A DNA stretch of 64,000 nucleotides from Aquila chrysaetos chrysaetos (Eukaryota; Chordata; Aves; Accipitriformes; Accipitridae): positions 8,308,001 through 8,372,000 of the forward strand of contig NC_044029.1 in NCBI RefSeq assembly GCF_900496995.4, read 5' to 3'. Every line of letters starts with the position of its first letter. Position 1 is the first letter of the stretch. This document shows positions 35,290 to 49,504 of this stretch, one piece after another. Below the pieces are notes generated by a model, which was given only the letters and a program-made list of their open reading frames with translations, did no database searches and was not told the DNA's origin. Position numbers and translations under genes: made by a program.

Positions 35290-36904
35290 CTGAGAAACCT
35301 GTGGTCTTTGATAAAGATGAAAATGGGTATGTATGACATACCCTACTACTTGAGATAGTCACTTCATGGAGCAAAAGTTATAGCAGAAAATAGCAATTGA
35401 TTGCTCAGGTTATAGTCACCTATTGGAATTAATTGAATCTTTTCTTTTGTTCAGCTGTTCATTCCAAGAAAAAATATCTGAAATGTCTGCAATAAAATAG
35501 AAAGATAATTTACAAAGGTACAGATTCACAAAATGTATTGTCGCTCATACTATTTTAATCAAAATCAGCTCAATTGTGAAGTATCTAGATATTTTGCTTT
35601 TAACTCTAGCAGCACTTTAGATTTGACCCTAATTTTCTGTATATTCCTTTTATTTGTTGCTGTTGTATTAATTTTGATTTGTTTCTGCTATGTTCTGTTT
35701 CATTTTATGGTGAATCTAAGATTCTGTATAAGCAAGAGAAAGGTAAATCCTTGAGACTTCTAATTTCAACCTGTGGCCATTATATAAATGGACCAGAAGC
35801 CAGAAATGTTTCATCCTGCCCCACAGCCTAAGAAATCTCTTAGGATTGTTGATAGAGACAGATTTAATTACAGCACAGTTTCACTGAAGCCTGAGCATAT
35901 GAGCACAGAGTGGACATGAAGAGTTGTCAAGGTCTGTTTGGCAATATTTCAACTGCCAAGGGCAAGACTAGAGATCAAAGGAAAGAGTCAAAACTCCTAA
36001 TCTCTGTATGAAAGGCTCATGGAGTCCTGGCTTGCTGGCAGGCCCTGATCAGATTATTATTCATTATTACTTTTGCTAGTTCTACTCATAGGAGAAAAAT
36101 GAGACTTGCCTATGAAAGTTTTAACAGGAAAGACAAAGAGGTTCTCAAGAAAATCCTATAGCCAGGGGATGAAAGAACATTTTTTCCCTAAATTGTAACT
36201 CATTTGAACACTGAGAGTTTACATTTTAGAGTAAAACTTAAGTCCCTTGTGAACATAAGATTCCATCAGATTTTGCTTGTTTGCTCTAAGTCCTGATGGC
36301 CCCAGTGAAAAAATTCCTTGTTGACTCAAGTGGATTCACTTGATAGTTGAGTTTTGGGATGGAAAAATAGGTGTTTCCTTCAATTGTTGCTTTCAGCATA
36401 AACTAGAAGCAACCTGTAGGTATCAGTCTGCTGAGCTATTTTTGTGTAAGCCCCTGCACTTTATTAGAAGGCCTGTTTTTCTTTAAGGACAGGAAGACAA
36501 AAGAACTGCTTGCTTCAAGAGAAGGGTGAGAAAAAGAGCTGTCTCCTCCTCTCCTCTGAACCAGAGAATCTTCATCTTTGCTTGGCTGACATAAACACAG
36601 GGTTTGGGGCCCCTCAGTCTGCTTTTAAAAAGAACTGAATTTCCCCAAATTCAAAATAAGTTCTGAAAACTAAACTACAGTCATATTTCAGAACATAATT
36701 ACTCAGACACAGTTTTTGGTAGGGAAGTGGAAGATAAAATAAGCTTCAGGACTGGTGTTCTCATTTGTTGTATAAAACCTTTGGCATTCAAAGGCCAATG
36801 TCAGTAGGTTGGCTAAGGCTGGACAAAGGCAACTATTTTGTCAGAAAGTTGTTTCATAGAGAGCCTGCGTATGTGAAGGTGATTTTTTTTCACCAGGTTC
36901 TGGG

Positions 36905-36919
36905 AAAAAAAAAAAAAAA
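36905..36919. repeat. A15 homopolymer
   Basis: Fifteen consecutive A preceded by GGG and followed by TCAGTG. Confidence 0.8.
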
Positions 36920-37629
36920 TCAGTGAGACTCTGGTCTCTCCATATTGTATAAAGTCCAAATGACCTTTCACTACTGCTAGAAAGTTATCTGAAGGCATTC
37001 TTTGTTTGATATTGTCTAATCCTGTTAATGAGAGAAGGGCAACATTTTATTGTACACCAGCTATACTAACAAGATGTATCTGATACTTCCTGTGTCTTTT
37101 AATAATTACAACACTGATGCATTTGTTTTCTCCTGAGCATATGCGTAAAATTACATGGTCATTAAATTATCTTATTCTCCATATCCAAATCTTTTCAATA
37201 ATCCCTTATTGTCAGCTTTCTGAGTGTTTATGTAACCTTAAAATCTGAAACAGCAGAACTCATTTTTGAACTTACATTTGAAAATTAATCATGAAATTTC
37301 AATACAACATACTTACTCATCTCATAAAATAGGCTCTAGTTCTGTTTCCCATGAAGCCAGTGGGAATTTTGTCATTTGAGTTCAATGGGAGTGGGACAGG
37401 ACCAAAAGATATTCTGTTTCCCTGGGAATACTTCAGAATGTAGATTTCCTAACTTACTTTCTGGTATAATCTTTGGGATTTGGCTTTTTTTTTCACATGA
37501 CTAACATTTACTGTAATTGGCACAAAACCATCTTGACTTTTACTTTACTGGTTCTCTCAGCTACAAAAGGAGGACGTGGGATGGGAAATTGCTGAGGAAA
37601 CCTGCTGGAGCTGAGAAGGGGGATTCCCT

Positions 37630-37665
37630 GTAGTCATCCAGTCCAACTGTCCCAAGCTTCCAAGG
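37630..37665 (-). mobile_element. Possible CR1 3'-end trace, antisense
   Basis: AGTCATCCAGTCCAACTGTCCC resembles the complement of the CR1 3' UTR just inside the octamer tail. The rest of the neighbourhood does not extend the match convincingly, so this is tentative. Confidence 0.3.
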
Positions 37666-39924
37666 GCGGTATATCCATGCCTGCTCCTATTCCTGCCCTT
37701 CCGTGTTTCCTTTACCTCTCCTTACCATGGCATAAGCATCCTCATCCTGGTTCCTCATTTCTGAAGTGCTGAAATTCTATTTTGCCCACACTGCTGAGAA
37801 GCCTTGAGACAACTCAGTTTCATAAATTGCTATGTGTTTATTTAGTTAGAGGATCTGTTACTGCTGCCAAAGTAGTAATCACTTGATTTTTTATCACCTT
37901 CTCTTTAAATGTTAAAACAACATTTATGGCTTCCTTGGGTTTTTTTACTTCATAATTTACAAAGTTTCTAGCAAAATAATGTTGACACATAAATATGGCT
38001 GGAGCTTTCAAGACAGAACTGAAAACCTGACTCTTAGTCTGTAGTTGAAACCTGGTAATCAGGTGACAAATATCCTTTGACAGATGCATATGCACACACC
38101 AGACGAGATTATAAATTAGTCTCCAAAAGGGATTTTTTTTGTGGTTATGTCTGAGCTGCTCAGGCTGTACAAGGAGACCTGACAGAAATAGTTTATATTA
38201 GCTAAGTATTAAGAATAAATCTTGTGATACAACTGGATTTCATTTTCACAAACTAAAAATCTCTTCTTAAAAAAGGCAGTTTAAAATATCCTAGAGGGTG
38301 TGAATTTTGATTAGAAAAGAACGACTGTCTGCATATGTTTATCGTGAGTTCCATTTTACTGTTTAGGGTGTGTCTTCGTTACATTTTTTCATACGGCAAC
38401 TGATCACCAGTTGCAGAAGCAGGCTATCTCCCACGTATAGTGTGAAGCCTCTCCTTTGGCCAGGATACAACCTCAATGACTTTTGCTAGGCTGAGCAATT
38501 GTGTCCGGCTGTTGGGTTCCCCTCCCCGGGCCGTGTCACTGGATGATGAGTGCATCAGCAGAACCTAGATAGAAGAATGGTGTTCAGCTATGAAGATTAG
38601 CAAGAATATAAAAATGTTTCCAGATTTACTTTAAATACAAACAGTTGCATTGCCATAGATAAAACAGTAAGATATTGATTGAAAAGTTTTGGTTCAGTAT
38701 CTTCCAAATGCAGTTCTGCAGAGCATGAATTTTATGTTATTCATTCTCCTGAGATTACTAAAATATCACATATGTTCAACCTTCCTGTATGACTACAAGA
38801 TAAATACTTCAAAAGGGCATAGAGGAACAAATGAGAGAGCTTAAACTGTGGTCTCTCGGAGGAATGTTGAACATCATGTGAATGTCCACACTGCAGATGA
38901 AGAATTATTAAGATGACCTTAGAAGAACACTTAAAAAAGTCTGCTAAAGAATGATATTTTTCTGTAGACGTACTGTCTGAGAATGATTAACTCATTGTGT
39001 TGCAGGGGAAATAAAGGAAAAAAAAATGAGGAGAGACCAGTATGACAGAAGTACTCAGCTCAAAATACTCAGAAGGGAAGAAACATTTTATGTTCATCTT
39101 ATGACCCCAAATGATGGAAAGAGGTAATAAGCACCTCTGAATTGCAGATGTCCTGTAAAAAGAGAGAGTTACTGTAAACGTATTAGGTAGCATAATTCGC
39201 AGCATGTGCTGTTCATCATATTATTTAAAGATGCACACACTTTTGGCATTAAATTACACTATTAATACTTAAAAATAGGAGTCTTCCCCTAAGTGTACTT
39301 ACTGAATCAAACCCATAGACAGAACCACCGAAAATGGGGAAGGCATCTCTGAAACAAAAGCTCTATAATTTCTACTGCAAAGTGCTAGATGGGCCTGGTT
39401 TTACATGACTGCAACATCAGCTGAGGGATTTCAATCTAACTTTGAATAAAACACCGTAGAGGACTGCTCTAAGTGTGGCTTGTCTGGGGCTGAAGCTAGC
39501 TGGCTGAGGCACTGCCGGCTGTGCGCCCATGCTGCAGCTGAGCGCGGTGTGGGCAGGATAGTCATTCTGCTTCTCCGGAGATTTTCAGCGCGCGATAGGT
39601 TTTTATTTCCCCAGTTAGTTAGCTAGCCATTCAGTAGTGACTGAACAACTTGGAATGACAAGAGAGAATAATTAGAGGTATCTTGCCATTTCTTTTTATT
39701 GTACAGATGATGACTGAAAGATCTGGGAATTAGGATGGCAATTCAGTACTGAGAAACTTGCGCTTGTTGCTCAGTTGGGGAGCATCACCCTCGACTCCCC
39801 AGCTGCGCAGGGTACCAAGTTCAGGATGAGTGCCCCGGAGCATCCATACCCAAGATACCTTGTGGGCGGCTGATTAGAAGAATTATCTGCCAGGTGGAAG
39901 AAGTGGCTTGACTCACTTTTAGGT

Positions 39925-40005
39925 TGTGTGGGGTCTATAAGCCAGGTGTATCACTTCCCAGGAAAGTGTTCTAACTTCTTGACTGCTGAGCTACAAGGTA
40001 GATAT
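39925..40005 (-). repeat. Old interspersed repeat, copy 4
   Basis: CCAGGTGTATCACTTCCCAG and AAGTGTTCTAACTTCTTGACTGCTGAGCTACAAGG match the arrangement seen at 11,470-11,510 (AAGTGCTCTAACCACTGAATTAT) with substitutions and a small insertion. It has the same orientation as copy 1. Boundaries are approximate and the family name is unknown. Confidence 0.45.
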
Positions 40006-40380
40006 AGTTACCATATGCCTTCCATCATGCTTCTCGCCTGGCAAATGAGATCCCAAGTGGCTAAAGGTTCCTACCACCAACAGTGGTTTCTTCAGGGTAA
40101 AAAGGGAGCGACCAGCTTAGCAAGACTTCCACCTCCAGTGAACTTCGCAGGGTTTATAGTTCCTCATCCAGTCTGTATGAGTTGTTCAGGCTACTAGCTC
40201 AAGTAGAAGGCCAGCCACCAAAACTGTGAGGGAAATAGCACTTCACTGAAGCAACCTAGCTGGGAGAGCACTCTACGTATATTCTTAAATTTACCATTCT
40301 ATACCTGTGTAATGCATTAGAATACAGTGATGTATGGAACGGACATGAGAGCTATATTGTAAGAGCATATGCTACAGCAA

Positions 40381-40389
40381 CCCCCCCCC
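40381..40389 (+). repeat. C9 homopolymer
   Basis: Nine consecutive C; a second C-rich string lies at about 40,507-40,515. Confidence 0.7.
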
Positions 40390-42144
40390 ATGCTTTTTCT
40401 GCTAGTGTTCTAACAGTTCCCCAAATGAAATAAGCTGTGCGACTGAAAACCTGTTTAAACCATGACTGCTCATGGATCTATTCTAAGATTTTTGTAAAAG
40501 ACATCCCCTCCCCCCAAAAAGTTATAACAACTAACTTTTCTTTCCTGCCACAGCTTGTGTCATAAACACAGCTTGAGACAATACAAGCCATTTGTATCAT
40601 GTTTCTGAGCAGAGGAAGAAAGAAAATGTGTGATAGAATGGGCATTGCTGATGGATTGTCAGTGTAATAGAGAACTTTTCTATCCTTGAAAGTTGGGTAT
40701 TCTTCTTAGCAAGCTCAACAAAATGAAGATTATTTTTTAAGTTTGCAATGAGAGGATTAGATTACCGCCTGTATTTAATTGTTTTAGCATTGGGGTAGAT
40801 TTAATTCTTTTTAAGAGGAAGCGTGATGAGAGAGATTTATCTGTAAGGTTTTTTTTAAGGTACTCAGAGTATTTAGGAATGAAAAAAGCTCAACTTCATG
40901 CCGTCTTGACCTCAGGGAATCAAACAATGGAATAGAATTTCCGCCATAATGCTGAGCTAGTTTTAAAGTAGTATATTTTTCTATGTTAGAAGTACAAGTA
41001 CAGCTGCAACTTGTCAAGAGCTGTAGACACGTTAAGATGCTGAAAATTATATTCAATTAGAAATACATAACAGTAGAAGTATTTAATTATTTTGGCAGGC
41101 AAATTTTCCTGAACGTGTAGCTTCATGCACCAATAATGTATTGTAATTAATCCCAATTATCTTTTGTACCTTTAATCCACACATTAGGCCACAGATCTGT
41201 GTAAATATTTTGGAGAAGTCACTTAGTAGACATTTGCCATGGAAAGTGAGTGACACATGAATATTACATTGTATGTAGGGCATTTCCTGAAAGGAAAGCA
41301 TAACAAAGTCAGAGAAAATGCACTGCAGTGACAAATGCTGGCACTGAACAACTGTTCTCACTGTAGAGTCAGTAATTAAACAATTCAACAAGTCCAGGAT
41401 TATGGGGAAGAATTCAGACAGGTTAAGTTAAATCAAATTCTGAAATCACCGAACTGCCTGTTGCAACCTGCCTCTAGCATGCCGTACTGCGTGTTGCTGT
41501 TCCCCGCTGTTCTGGAAAGTGGACTTTGTGGAGTACTGCTCCATGCCAGGACAGCAGTGCCCTGGCCTGGACTTTTTAGTTTCCATACCTGCATGGGCTA
41601 GAAAAACCTAATTCCTGTTATCTTGGTTCATACTCTTTCACCAAAAGACAAAAGAGTAAGAACTGAAAACCCTTGAAAAACTGGTGCTGAGGAAAAAAAT
41701 GGCAAAGTGAAATACAATAGATATTTATCTTGAAGCAAAACAGATACCTCTGCTGTACAACTTAGCCAACTGTGCCTGCATATGCAATTTTCTTGTAAAT
41801 ATGAAAATAGTTTGCTCTCAGAACTGCTTCACAATACAAATACTGCCCCCCAGCAATATTGAAAAGGACTACAAACCAGCAATGGAAAATTAAAATAAAA
41901 CCCCAAACACTAAACCAACAGCCATCAGCATACCTTTTCCAAACTTCAACTAAAACTGAATAAAATGCCTGTAGCGATTCAGTGGTGTTCTCTGTAATGA
42001 CAGGTTTACTGAGTAGGCTCGTGTGTGTGAAGCATTCATTACAAATGTTGGTCCACTTACAAAAAAAGCTTCCTGGTGGTTCTAAGAACTTCTGCAAGAA
42101 ATATCTGGATGAGGTCTCATGAATCTCTGTTCAAAGGATCTCTT

Positions 42145-42164
42145 GAAAATCTAATTAGATTTTC
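42145..42164. repeat. Perfect 20 bp palindrome
   Basis: GAAAATCTAATTAGATTTTC is its own exact reverse complement, with TAATTA at the centre. It does not extend beyond 20 bp. The TAATTA core is a generic paired-class homeodomain dimer-like site. Confidence 0.9.
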
Positions 42165-44295
42165 TGGATTCTTCAATGCAAACCTAACTGAAGTGCACGT
42201 GAATTAATTCCAACTTGCTGAGTAGAGAAAAACCCGGGTGATCCTTAAACATGTAGGGGGAAAACAGAACAGCCTGGCAGTTTTAAAAATTATATGTACC
42301 TACTTGCATACATACGTGCATGAACGAAGCCCTGGAAACACTAGAAGACCTATTAACAGAGCTAACGAAGAGAGAATTCCGGCCTATTCCTTGCCTGGCC
42401 GCTCCACTTCATAGCTTGTAAATGACATCCATTTTGGTACAAACTAAGAAAATCAGAACTGCAGATATACATTTTATGTATCTTTAAATTGCTTCTTTCT
42501 CCAAGTTGCCAAAGGGCCGCCATAGAACTCATTGAGGGGTAATATACAATTCAGCATGAGTCATGGAGACATAAAAAAGGAATAAACATTTCATGGATGA
42601 ATGATGACAATGTTTATTCTGTTCTCATTCAAAATACTCCTATGCACTTTTACTTTATGTAAGATGAAATTAAAATGGCATCTACATATGAATATTGACA
42701 ATAGTTAGCATATATATAAGATTGTAAGGTAATTAAAATCTTACGGGTAAAACTGTTTGGGATTATGATTTCATGTGTCCTAGTCAGGCAAAGGCACTCT
42801 TAAATTTGAAACAAATGTTGTCTCAGTACATAAGCACCTCTGTCTCGGAAGAACTGCAGCAAATGTGTGATACACAGACCACAAGCAAACCATTTGTATG
42901 AACCTATATACCAGTAAAGTCTGCGAGAACCGGAGAAGGGTGAGGAATAGAGAAGTCATTTTTGTAACTGACAAAGGAGAAGTTAAAAGTCTAAAGGCTC
43001 ATGCTGAGACAGCTAAAACAATCAGGAAAAGATCCTAACCATGTCCCTGTTCAGCCTTTGTACAGTGATCATTAAGTTTATTTCATTCCTTGAAAATTAA
43101 CATCCTCATACAAGTTTTTAAAGTTGAAATTACAGTGGGGTTTTTTTTTCCCCTGAAGATACCAATTTCATATCTTCAGCTGCTTTTTTGTTTTCTTTTT
43201 TTTTCTCAATATTTTCAATATAATTGTTTTAGTATTTTGTATTTTATGTTTATATGGGGTTCAGTGAATGTCATTCTTGGCCTCTTTTTTGGCATGGCAG
43301 CCATACAAAAAAAAGCTTATGCAAATCCTAACATTTCTTAATTCTTTTTTGGTGATAGAAGGTGCCCTAAAGCCATGTTGTACAGGAAGCTGAAGTTTGG
43401 ATGTTGGAAGCAAAATTAAGGAAACGAGTTGAAATATAACTGAAATATGCAGTTTTCCCTCACTTATATGTCAGTGTAGCGTGGAGTGACGGTGCCCAGG
43501 GCAAATGTCTGAAGTCTCCAATTAATAGACTCATCCCTGTGGGCTATTACCAGTGCTGTAGTAGAGCTGTAGCACCGCAATCCTAAGGTGACCCTGTGGT
43601 CTTTGAGGAATCAGGATGAGTTAAAGACACTTGGTAACGTACACCGCTTGTGTTGGCGGTTGTCTAAGCGACCCATGCAGTGACCATTGCTCATCGAGCA
43701 GTGACTGAAAAACAGCGTGTTGTAATCGCTCTCATCGATGGATAGCTAATTGAATAGACACCAAGGGTGGGAATCATCTCACCCAACGTACACAATACAT
43801 CTGCTCTAGTCAGCCATACCCCCCTTGTAATCAACGGGAGAGAAACTGGGCCATCTCAGGAACAGTTCACCTTGTCCTGAGGTCAAGGGATTTGCACTGC
43901 AAAATTGACTGTTTCTCTCATTTGGTTACAAAGGAACAAATCAGCTGTCAGTGTTTACGCTGCAACCAGCTAAATTCAGCTGTGAAGCATGAAGCATCCC
44001 ATCAGTGGTGGTTGGCTTTTGGGTCCATAGCTGTCACCAAGCTCCATCGTTATCCGTTTTCAGGCATCACAGCTCGGTTTTGAGCTCATATATTATTTTA
44101 GCAGAAGGATGCACAAAAGGAGCTGCTTAGTTTTACAATGGAGGAACATGCTCCTGAAAGCTGTGTTAGGGTCAGGTTTTTTACGACAGCAAGGTGGTGG
44201 AAACAAGTCATGTTTGAAATGTGCTTGTGTGAAAACTAAAAATAAATTTGAAATCAAATACAACACAGTATTTACGTTAATGTTATGTTAAATAT

Positions 44296-44342
44296 GTTAA
44301 AAACATATGCAAGCATATATACATTGTATATATACATATTTT
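44296..44342. repeat. CATATA/GTATAT low-complexity tract
   Basis: Alternating ATATAC, GCATAT and GTATATATAC units with several overlapping short palindromes. Confidence 0.55.
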
Positions 44343-47319
44343 TTCTGCATATCAATCCAAACAGTTATGAACTAGGACTGGTTTTACTCATATATACAGA
44401 ATTATTTTCATTACAAAAACAATAAAAACAACAAATGTTTGAAAATCACGAACAAATACCCAGACAAAAAAATGCAATTAATTTTAGAGCATGTCTTCCA
44501 TTTTGTACTTTAATATCTGTATTTCAGTTTTTTCGGTCCTTCCAGCACACACAGATCATCTTTTCAACTTTTTCTGGCAGAAAAGCTGGAAAAAATTATA
44601 TGGGATTTTGGGCGAGGCTTAAAATTTTCTATAAAGCCTAGATTTTGTATGCAAAACTGGGATAAAAATTGTTATTTGTTTATCATTTATCTAGTTATAA
44701 TATATGCTGCTTATGCCTGGGACTGTTTCTTCCTATGGCATACATATTGACAGAGCCTAATTAAAGAGAACTTGGATTTCAGCTGCAATTGTTAGGAATG
44801 TTTATGATGCAAACACAAAACTAGAGTAATTTGAAAATTTAAAATATAATCTGAATTCTTGAAAAATATGCAAAGAAAATGTTTGCTGGATTACTCAATT
44901 AATTACATGCGTGTGCACACATCATAGCTCTTGAACAAAAATAATATTTAAATATTTTTTTCTGACATATTTCATTTCTTTCAAAAAATATCTGTATTAT
45001 ATCAAAGTAGTTCATACCTGAATTGCTTTATATGATTTATTTTCATCTAATAAGTACCAGAAGAGAATGAAAGGGAGATCAAAGACCATATTCACTACTA
45101 CATGCCATCTCCTTCCCATAATTTCCTGTAGGAATAAGCAGTTGGAGCATTGTGATGAATCTGGGCCTCAAATCCTTCTCTGTGTATAATTTCAAATGAT
45201 GTCTTCTCCTATGTAATACAGAAAACTTAACGTCCACTTCAATATTTTAATATCGTGAATGACCACAATTAGAAAACATTATGAAACCATATTTAATATG
45301 CATGTGATTATTCTGGATTTCAGAGAGAATGCACTTGCTTTTTAAAGGACTGACAGATCATGAGCTGACAGAAAAGAGAAATAAAATGCTTAGAACATTT
45401 CTTCAGGAAATGGCAGCATGTCAATACAGATATAGGAAATCGAGATTTGAATTTGAGCATCGCTAATTTCTCTACAGGTGGGAACCACTTTTGATTCAAT
45501 AAAAGGGTTTTGCTTTGTTTTGTTTCATAAAAAAAGAGAATGGTTTTAAAATACCTTAGCTTCAGTTTTCATTTCAAGTGAGTGATGTATTCCAAAATGA
45601 AATCATATGTGTACTAGCCAGTAAGTATGGCTGAAATGCTGGCTTTCTGTGGAGGAGAGATGTATCAGTAAACAACTGATATAAATCTATAGGCATGGAC
45701 AATTGTCTTTTTAGTTAGTTCAAGTTAAGAGCAAAGTCACATGCACTTGGCATCATATGTAGGTTGTCAAGGGACATATCCTCTTCTGAATACTTAATGA
45801 TTAATCAGCAAAATGAACTAGAAAAGAAAGGTAGCCGTGCCAGAATTAGTGCTTTTACAATAATCAAGTATCAGGTACATCTCTACAAAAAGCCCCATAG
45901 GGTCAGACTGTTTATTAGCAAATAAGCAAGTATAGCCTTTAAAAGGATCTGTCCAGCTATCTGCAACATAGTGATCTCTATAGTTATTGTGGGACTAAAT
46001 GTGGAAAAAAGGCACATATAACAGATAGGAAGTAGATAAATTATGCATGCTTAAACTTCTCTTTGCCAAAAGGATGGTTACTTCACACAGTGCTTGCCAG
46101 GGAAGGCTTATTTTTCCCATGACTTCTCAAGATGCAAAGCTATTAAAAGAAAATAATACAGATGGATTTAAATTTTCAAAGGGACCTGATTTTCACAGGA
46201 TAATTGCTCATCACTTTTTAATAATCAGAATCCTTTACAATAAACCACTAAAAATACTAGGATTGCAGAAGCTTGGTCACTTTTAGAAAATGAGGATGTC
46301 ACATGAATAATTCAAAAAACGCAACAACATACTCCCTTAATCTGAAAGATATTTCAACAATTGAGAAGGAGGTTAAAGATTCTTCAAAGATTTGGTTGTA
46401 CGTGAATATATTTTCAGAGACCACCACGTGCACCATCTGCGTGGTTCACTGAACACAGCAGCCTTTCTTTGTCTTGGGCAGGTTGCAGGCTTGAGTAAAG
46501 TGAAAGATAACGGGATAAAATGATGTCTCCATTCAATAACTAATTCAGTTAATCAGTGTATAAAAATCACTGGCACCATATAAGTTAACAGGCGGAAATG
46601 ACAGCATGCAGAGAAGCAGAATGGAGTTAGCGGAGACTGAATATCAAATCTTTAAAGAAACAGTGATTGATCAGGGATGCATGTGACCCATGTTACGGTC
46701 AGAATGACAGCAATAATTAGAAGGACTGTAATGAAAACATCAAGGTCTTCAGGTCACGGAAACACTCACTTCCTACATTGTTCAGTTCATAAGAATCAAG
46801 CTTAATGTTAACCCTATGTCTGCAGTACTTAGTGGGAATAGCTGTTATTGTTGCAGTGCCCAAGCCTTGCGGCTGCATTTGAATTCAGTCCCAGAGAAAG
46901 ACAGTCCCAAAATCTCAAATGCAAAGACACTCCTAAATTAATGATAATAAAACCAAACAGTTAAAGAAAAAGAAGCAGAATAAACACGCACAAACTATAA
47001 TTAGGTAGAAGAGTGTTCTGCAAAAAAAGGTATTTCTATACCACAGAATAAGTCAGGGTGCAAAGCAGTCCAGCACAGCTGACAGACCTTCTGAGAATCT
47101 GCAGGTTGTTTCATTGTGTGAGCCTGATGCTTCTAACAAACCTGGACTTTCAGTAATTACACTGCGCTCCTCATCTTTTCAAAATACTTTGGACATTCCT
47201 GAACTGCGATCGCTAGTCATATCTGAAAGAGTAGGTAACAGAAGCTTAAGAAAAGCCATATGGACCAAAAGGCCACCTATTTCAGTGCCTTCCCTCCAAC
47301 AGTAGCCAAAAGTGGGCAT

Positions 47320-47720
47320 CTAGTGGAGGGTGAAAGGACCCAGGAAACACCATAGCTCCCCAGAAGAGCGTGGGCAGCCCCAGCCACCCTCCCAGCTCCT
47401 GGTCCGTGTCTCCTGCGTCAAAGCCTTTGGGCTTGACCTGCCTTCTCCCCGCTCCTGCCGGTCCCCAGCCAGCTCTGGGGCTGCGCAGCTGCTTCTGAAC
47501 CAACGAGCCACAGCAGTTTACAGCCTGGCATACAAAGGGAAACCACCACCAGTTTCAGTTTGCTGTAATACATTAGATTGTCTTTTGTGGCGATTCAAAA
47601 AGCAGCTGCCCCGCCGACCCCGGCAATGCGCCCATCCCCACGGCTTCGGGTTCACCGGGAACGTGCTGTGGGTTGTCCACGTCCTAGTGGGGAACTTCTC
47701 GGCTTCTTTAGGAGAAGCAA
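47320..47720. other. GC-rich patch
   Basis: About 400 bp of clearly higher GC than the surroundings, open in two minus-strand frames and one plus-strand frame (47330-47755). The translations are rich in P, R, S and G with no recognisable motif. High GC explains the lack of stops. It may be a decayed retrocopy, a conserved element or an isolated GC-rich insertion. Confidence 0.45.
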
Positions 47721-49466
47721 GTATCCTGCTAGCCAAGGACAGTATTGACATGTAGGTACGTGATGACTTAAAAAACCCACCCACAACAACACATAATAGC
47801 ACTGATTTGCTACATCATTTTTGATGAAATATTTAGTAGTGGATAATGCCTGGTAAGTGTGGTAGCTCAGCAGTTGCAGTTCTCTGTGACAGACATAAGA
47901 ATTAATATTTTATCAGCTATAAGCTGGCAAGAGGCTGAAATACTGCTGCAGTTACAGCTATTAACTTTGCTTCACAATAAGGTATTGTTGTTATTGGCTT
48001 TAGTATACATTGCAGGGAAAGGGACATTATTTACTGTATGCAATGGTGCCATATCATTTAAAAAGGATTATGATTACTAGCAGGAAGAAAGAGTCCATTA
48101 AGGTTTTATAAAACAATTTAATATCAAATAAAATTCCACATTCCTATGCCTTGAAAGAAAACGTAAAATATTTAAAACAACCCATCAGACTTCCCGTTAC
48201 TTACAGTCTGGATAAACTGTATAACTTCCTTTTCTCCTTTTGTTCTCTTTAAAGTATGATGTGTTTTATAGACATAAATGACTTCTGAACCATAACAGTA
48301 AACAAGTTCCGTATAAGCATATAGCACAAAAAGATACAGCAGGAGTATAAATGCAAATGTTGACCCTTTCTCAATGAATTGTCCATTAAAATGTAGTTTG
48401 CTTTATTCCTCATTAAAATGTATATATGGAAAACTAAGATATGGGTACTTACATATTTTACCAACAAAATAAAAGATATTTAGTAACACAATGAAATCTA
48501 CTAAAAAATAAGGAGAGAGTAATAGCATATGTCAAATGAAACAGGAACCAGTATTTAATTGTATGCTTAAATGTGAACCCCTACTTAAGATCTTTTAAGA
48601 TTAGTGAACCACTGAAAACTTTAAGGTCTGTATTGACTTGGAAATGAGTATTTGATGTGTGAAATGGTATATGATAATGTCATTTTCTGTTGAGACCATT
48701 ATCTGAGATGTATAAATGATTATATTTTGAACAGCATATAAAATCAGTCTCTGTGTGCCTCAAAAATATAAGCCAAGAATGAGAAGAAATTACAGGCAAG
48801 TTTATTCTTGTATCATTATTTTCTTCTCTTAGTGCTTTAGCTCACTTTTATAGTTCCTATTTTTCCTTTCCTTCTATTCCTTTTACATCTATTATTATGT
48901 ATTTTCTCATAAAATCCTAACAAACATTTCTTGTTTTAGCTGTACGTCAGTAGAAAAACGGAAATTTTATGTCTTCAAATTCTGTAGATTTTGAGTCTAA
49001 GAATGGTCTTGTGACACTTGAATACAACTGAAAAAGGAATAAAAATTAAAATATCAAGTATAATATAAATATTGAAAGAATATATTTATGAGGTATAATG
49101 TTATACTGTGATAGTACAGGCATCAGATTTTTCTGATATTTTTTTACCTTATAATTTGTGTCCAGTTTTTCTGGCAGTAGGAGCAAAATCTTGAAGAGAA
49201 TTAGTCCCAAAGACTGTGATTATTTATGAACTACATGTAACATCACAAATCTTTGTGTCTTCTCTATGCCTATATTCAAAAGCAAAAATAAACTAGATGA
49301 AGTGAAGAGCATAATTTCTTTGTATCTCTCCTGTCAGTGTAGCTTATGCTATTCAGTATGTTATTGGGTAAGCTAAGGCTCTAGTTTAAAGAATACTAGG
49401 AAATATAAGACTTCAGAGTGACTTTGTCTCAACAGCTTGAGTCTTAATCAGTTTTGGGGCTTCCAG

Positions 49467-49504
49467 AAAAAAAAAACCCAAACCAACCAACAAAAAGAAA
49501 GAAG
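49467..49504 (+). repeat. A/C low-complexity tract
   Basis: A10, then CCCAAACCAACCAACAAAAAG-like units; similar in style to the tract beside the CR1 at 31.8 kb but without a neighbouring element. Confidence 0.65.

Larger units (their letters stand above)
34570..39920. other. No gene seen; possible CR1 trace
   Basis: AT-rich DNA with short purine tracts (35,259-35,289; A15 at 36,905-36,919). A weak CR1-tail-like string lies at 37,630-37,665, and GC-richer patches at 38,500-38,560, 39,480-39,600 and 39,770-39,870. No open frame exceeds 90 codons and none is recognised. Confidence 0.55.

Noticed and set aside
47330-47755. 141-codon plus-strand frame considered as an exon
   Set aside because: High GC removes stops in several frames at once; no convincing acceptor/donor pair and no recognisable domain. 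Kept only as a compositional patch.
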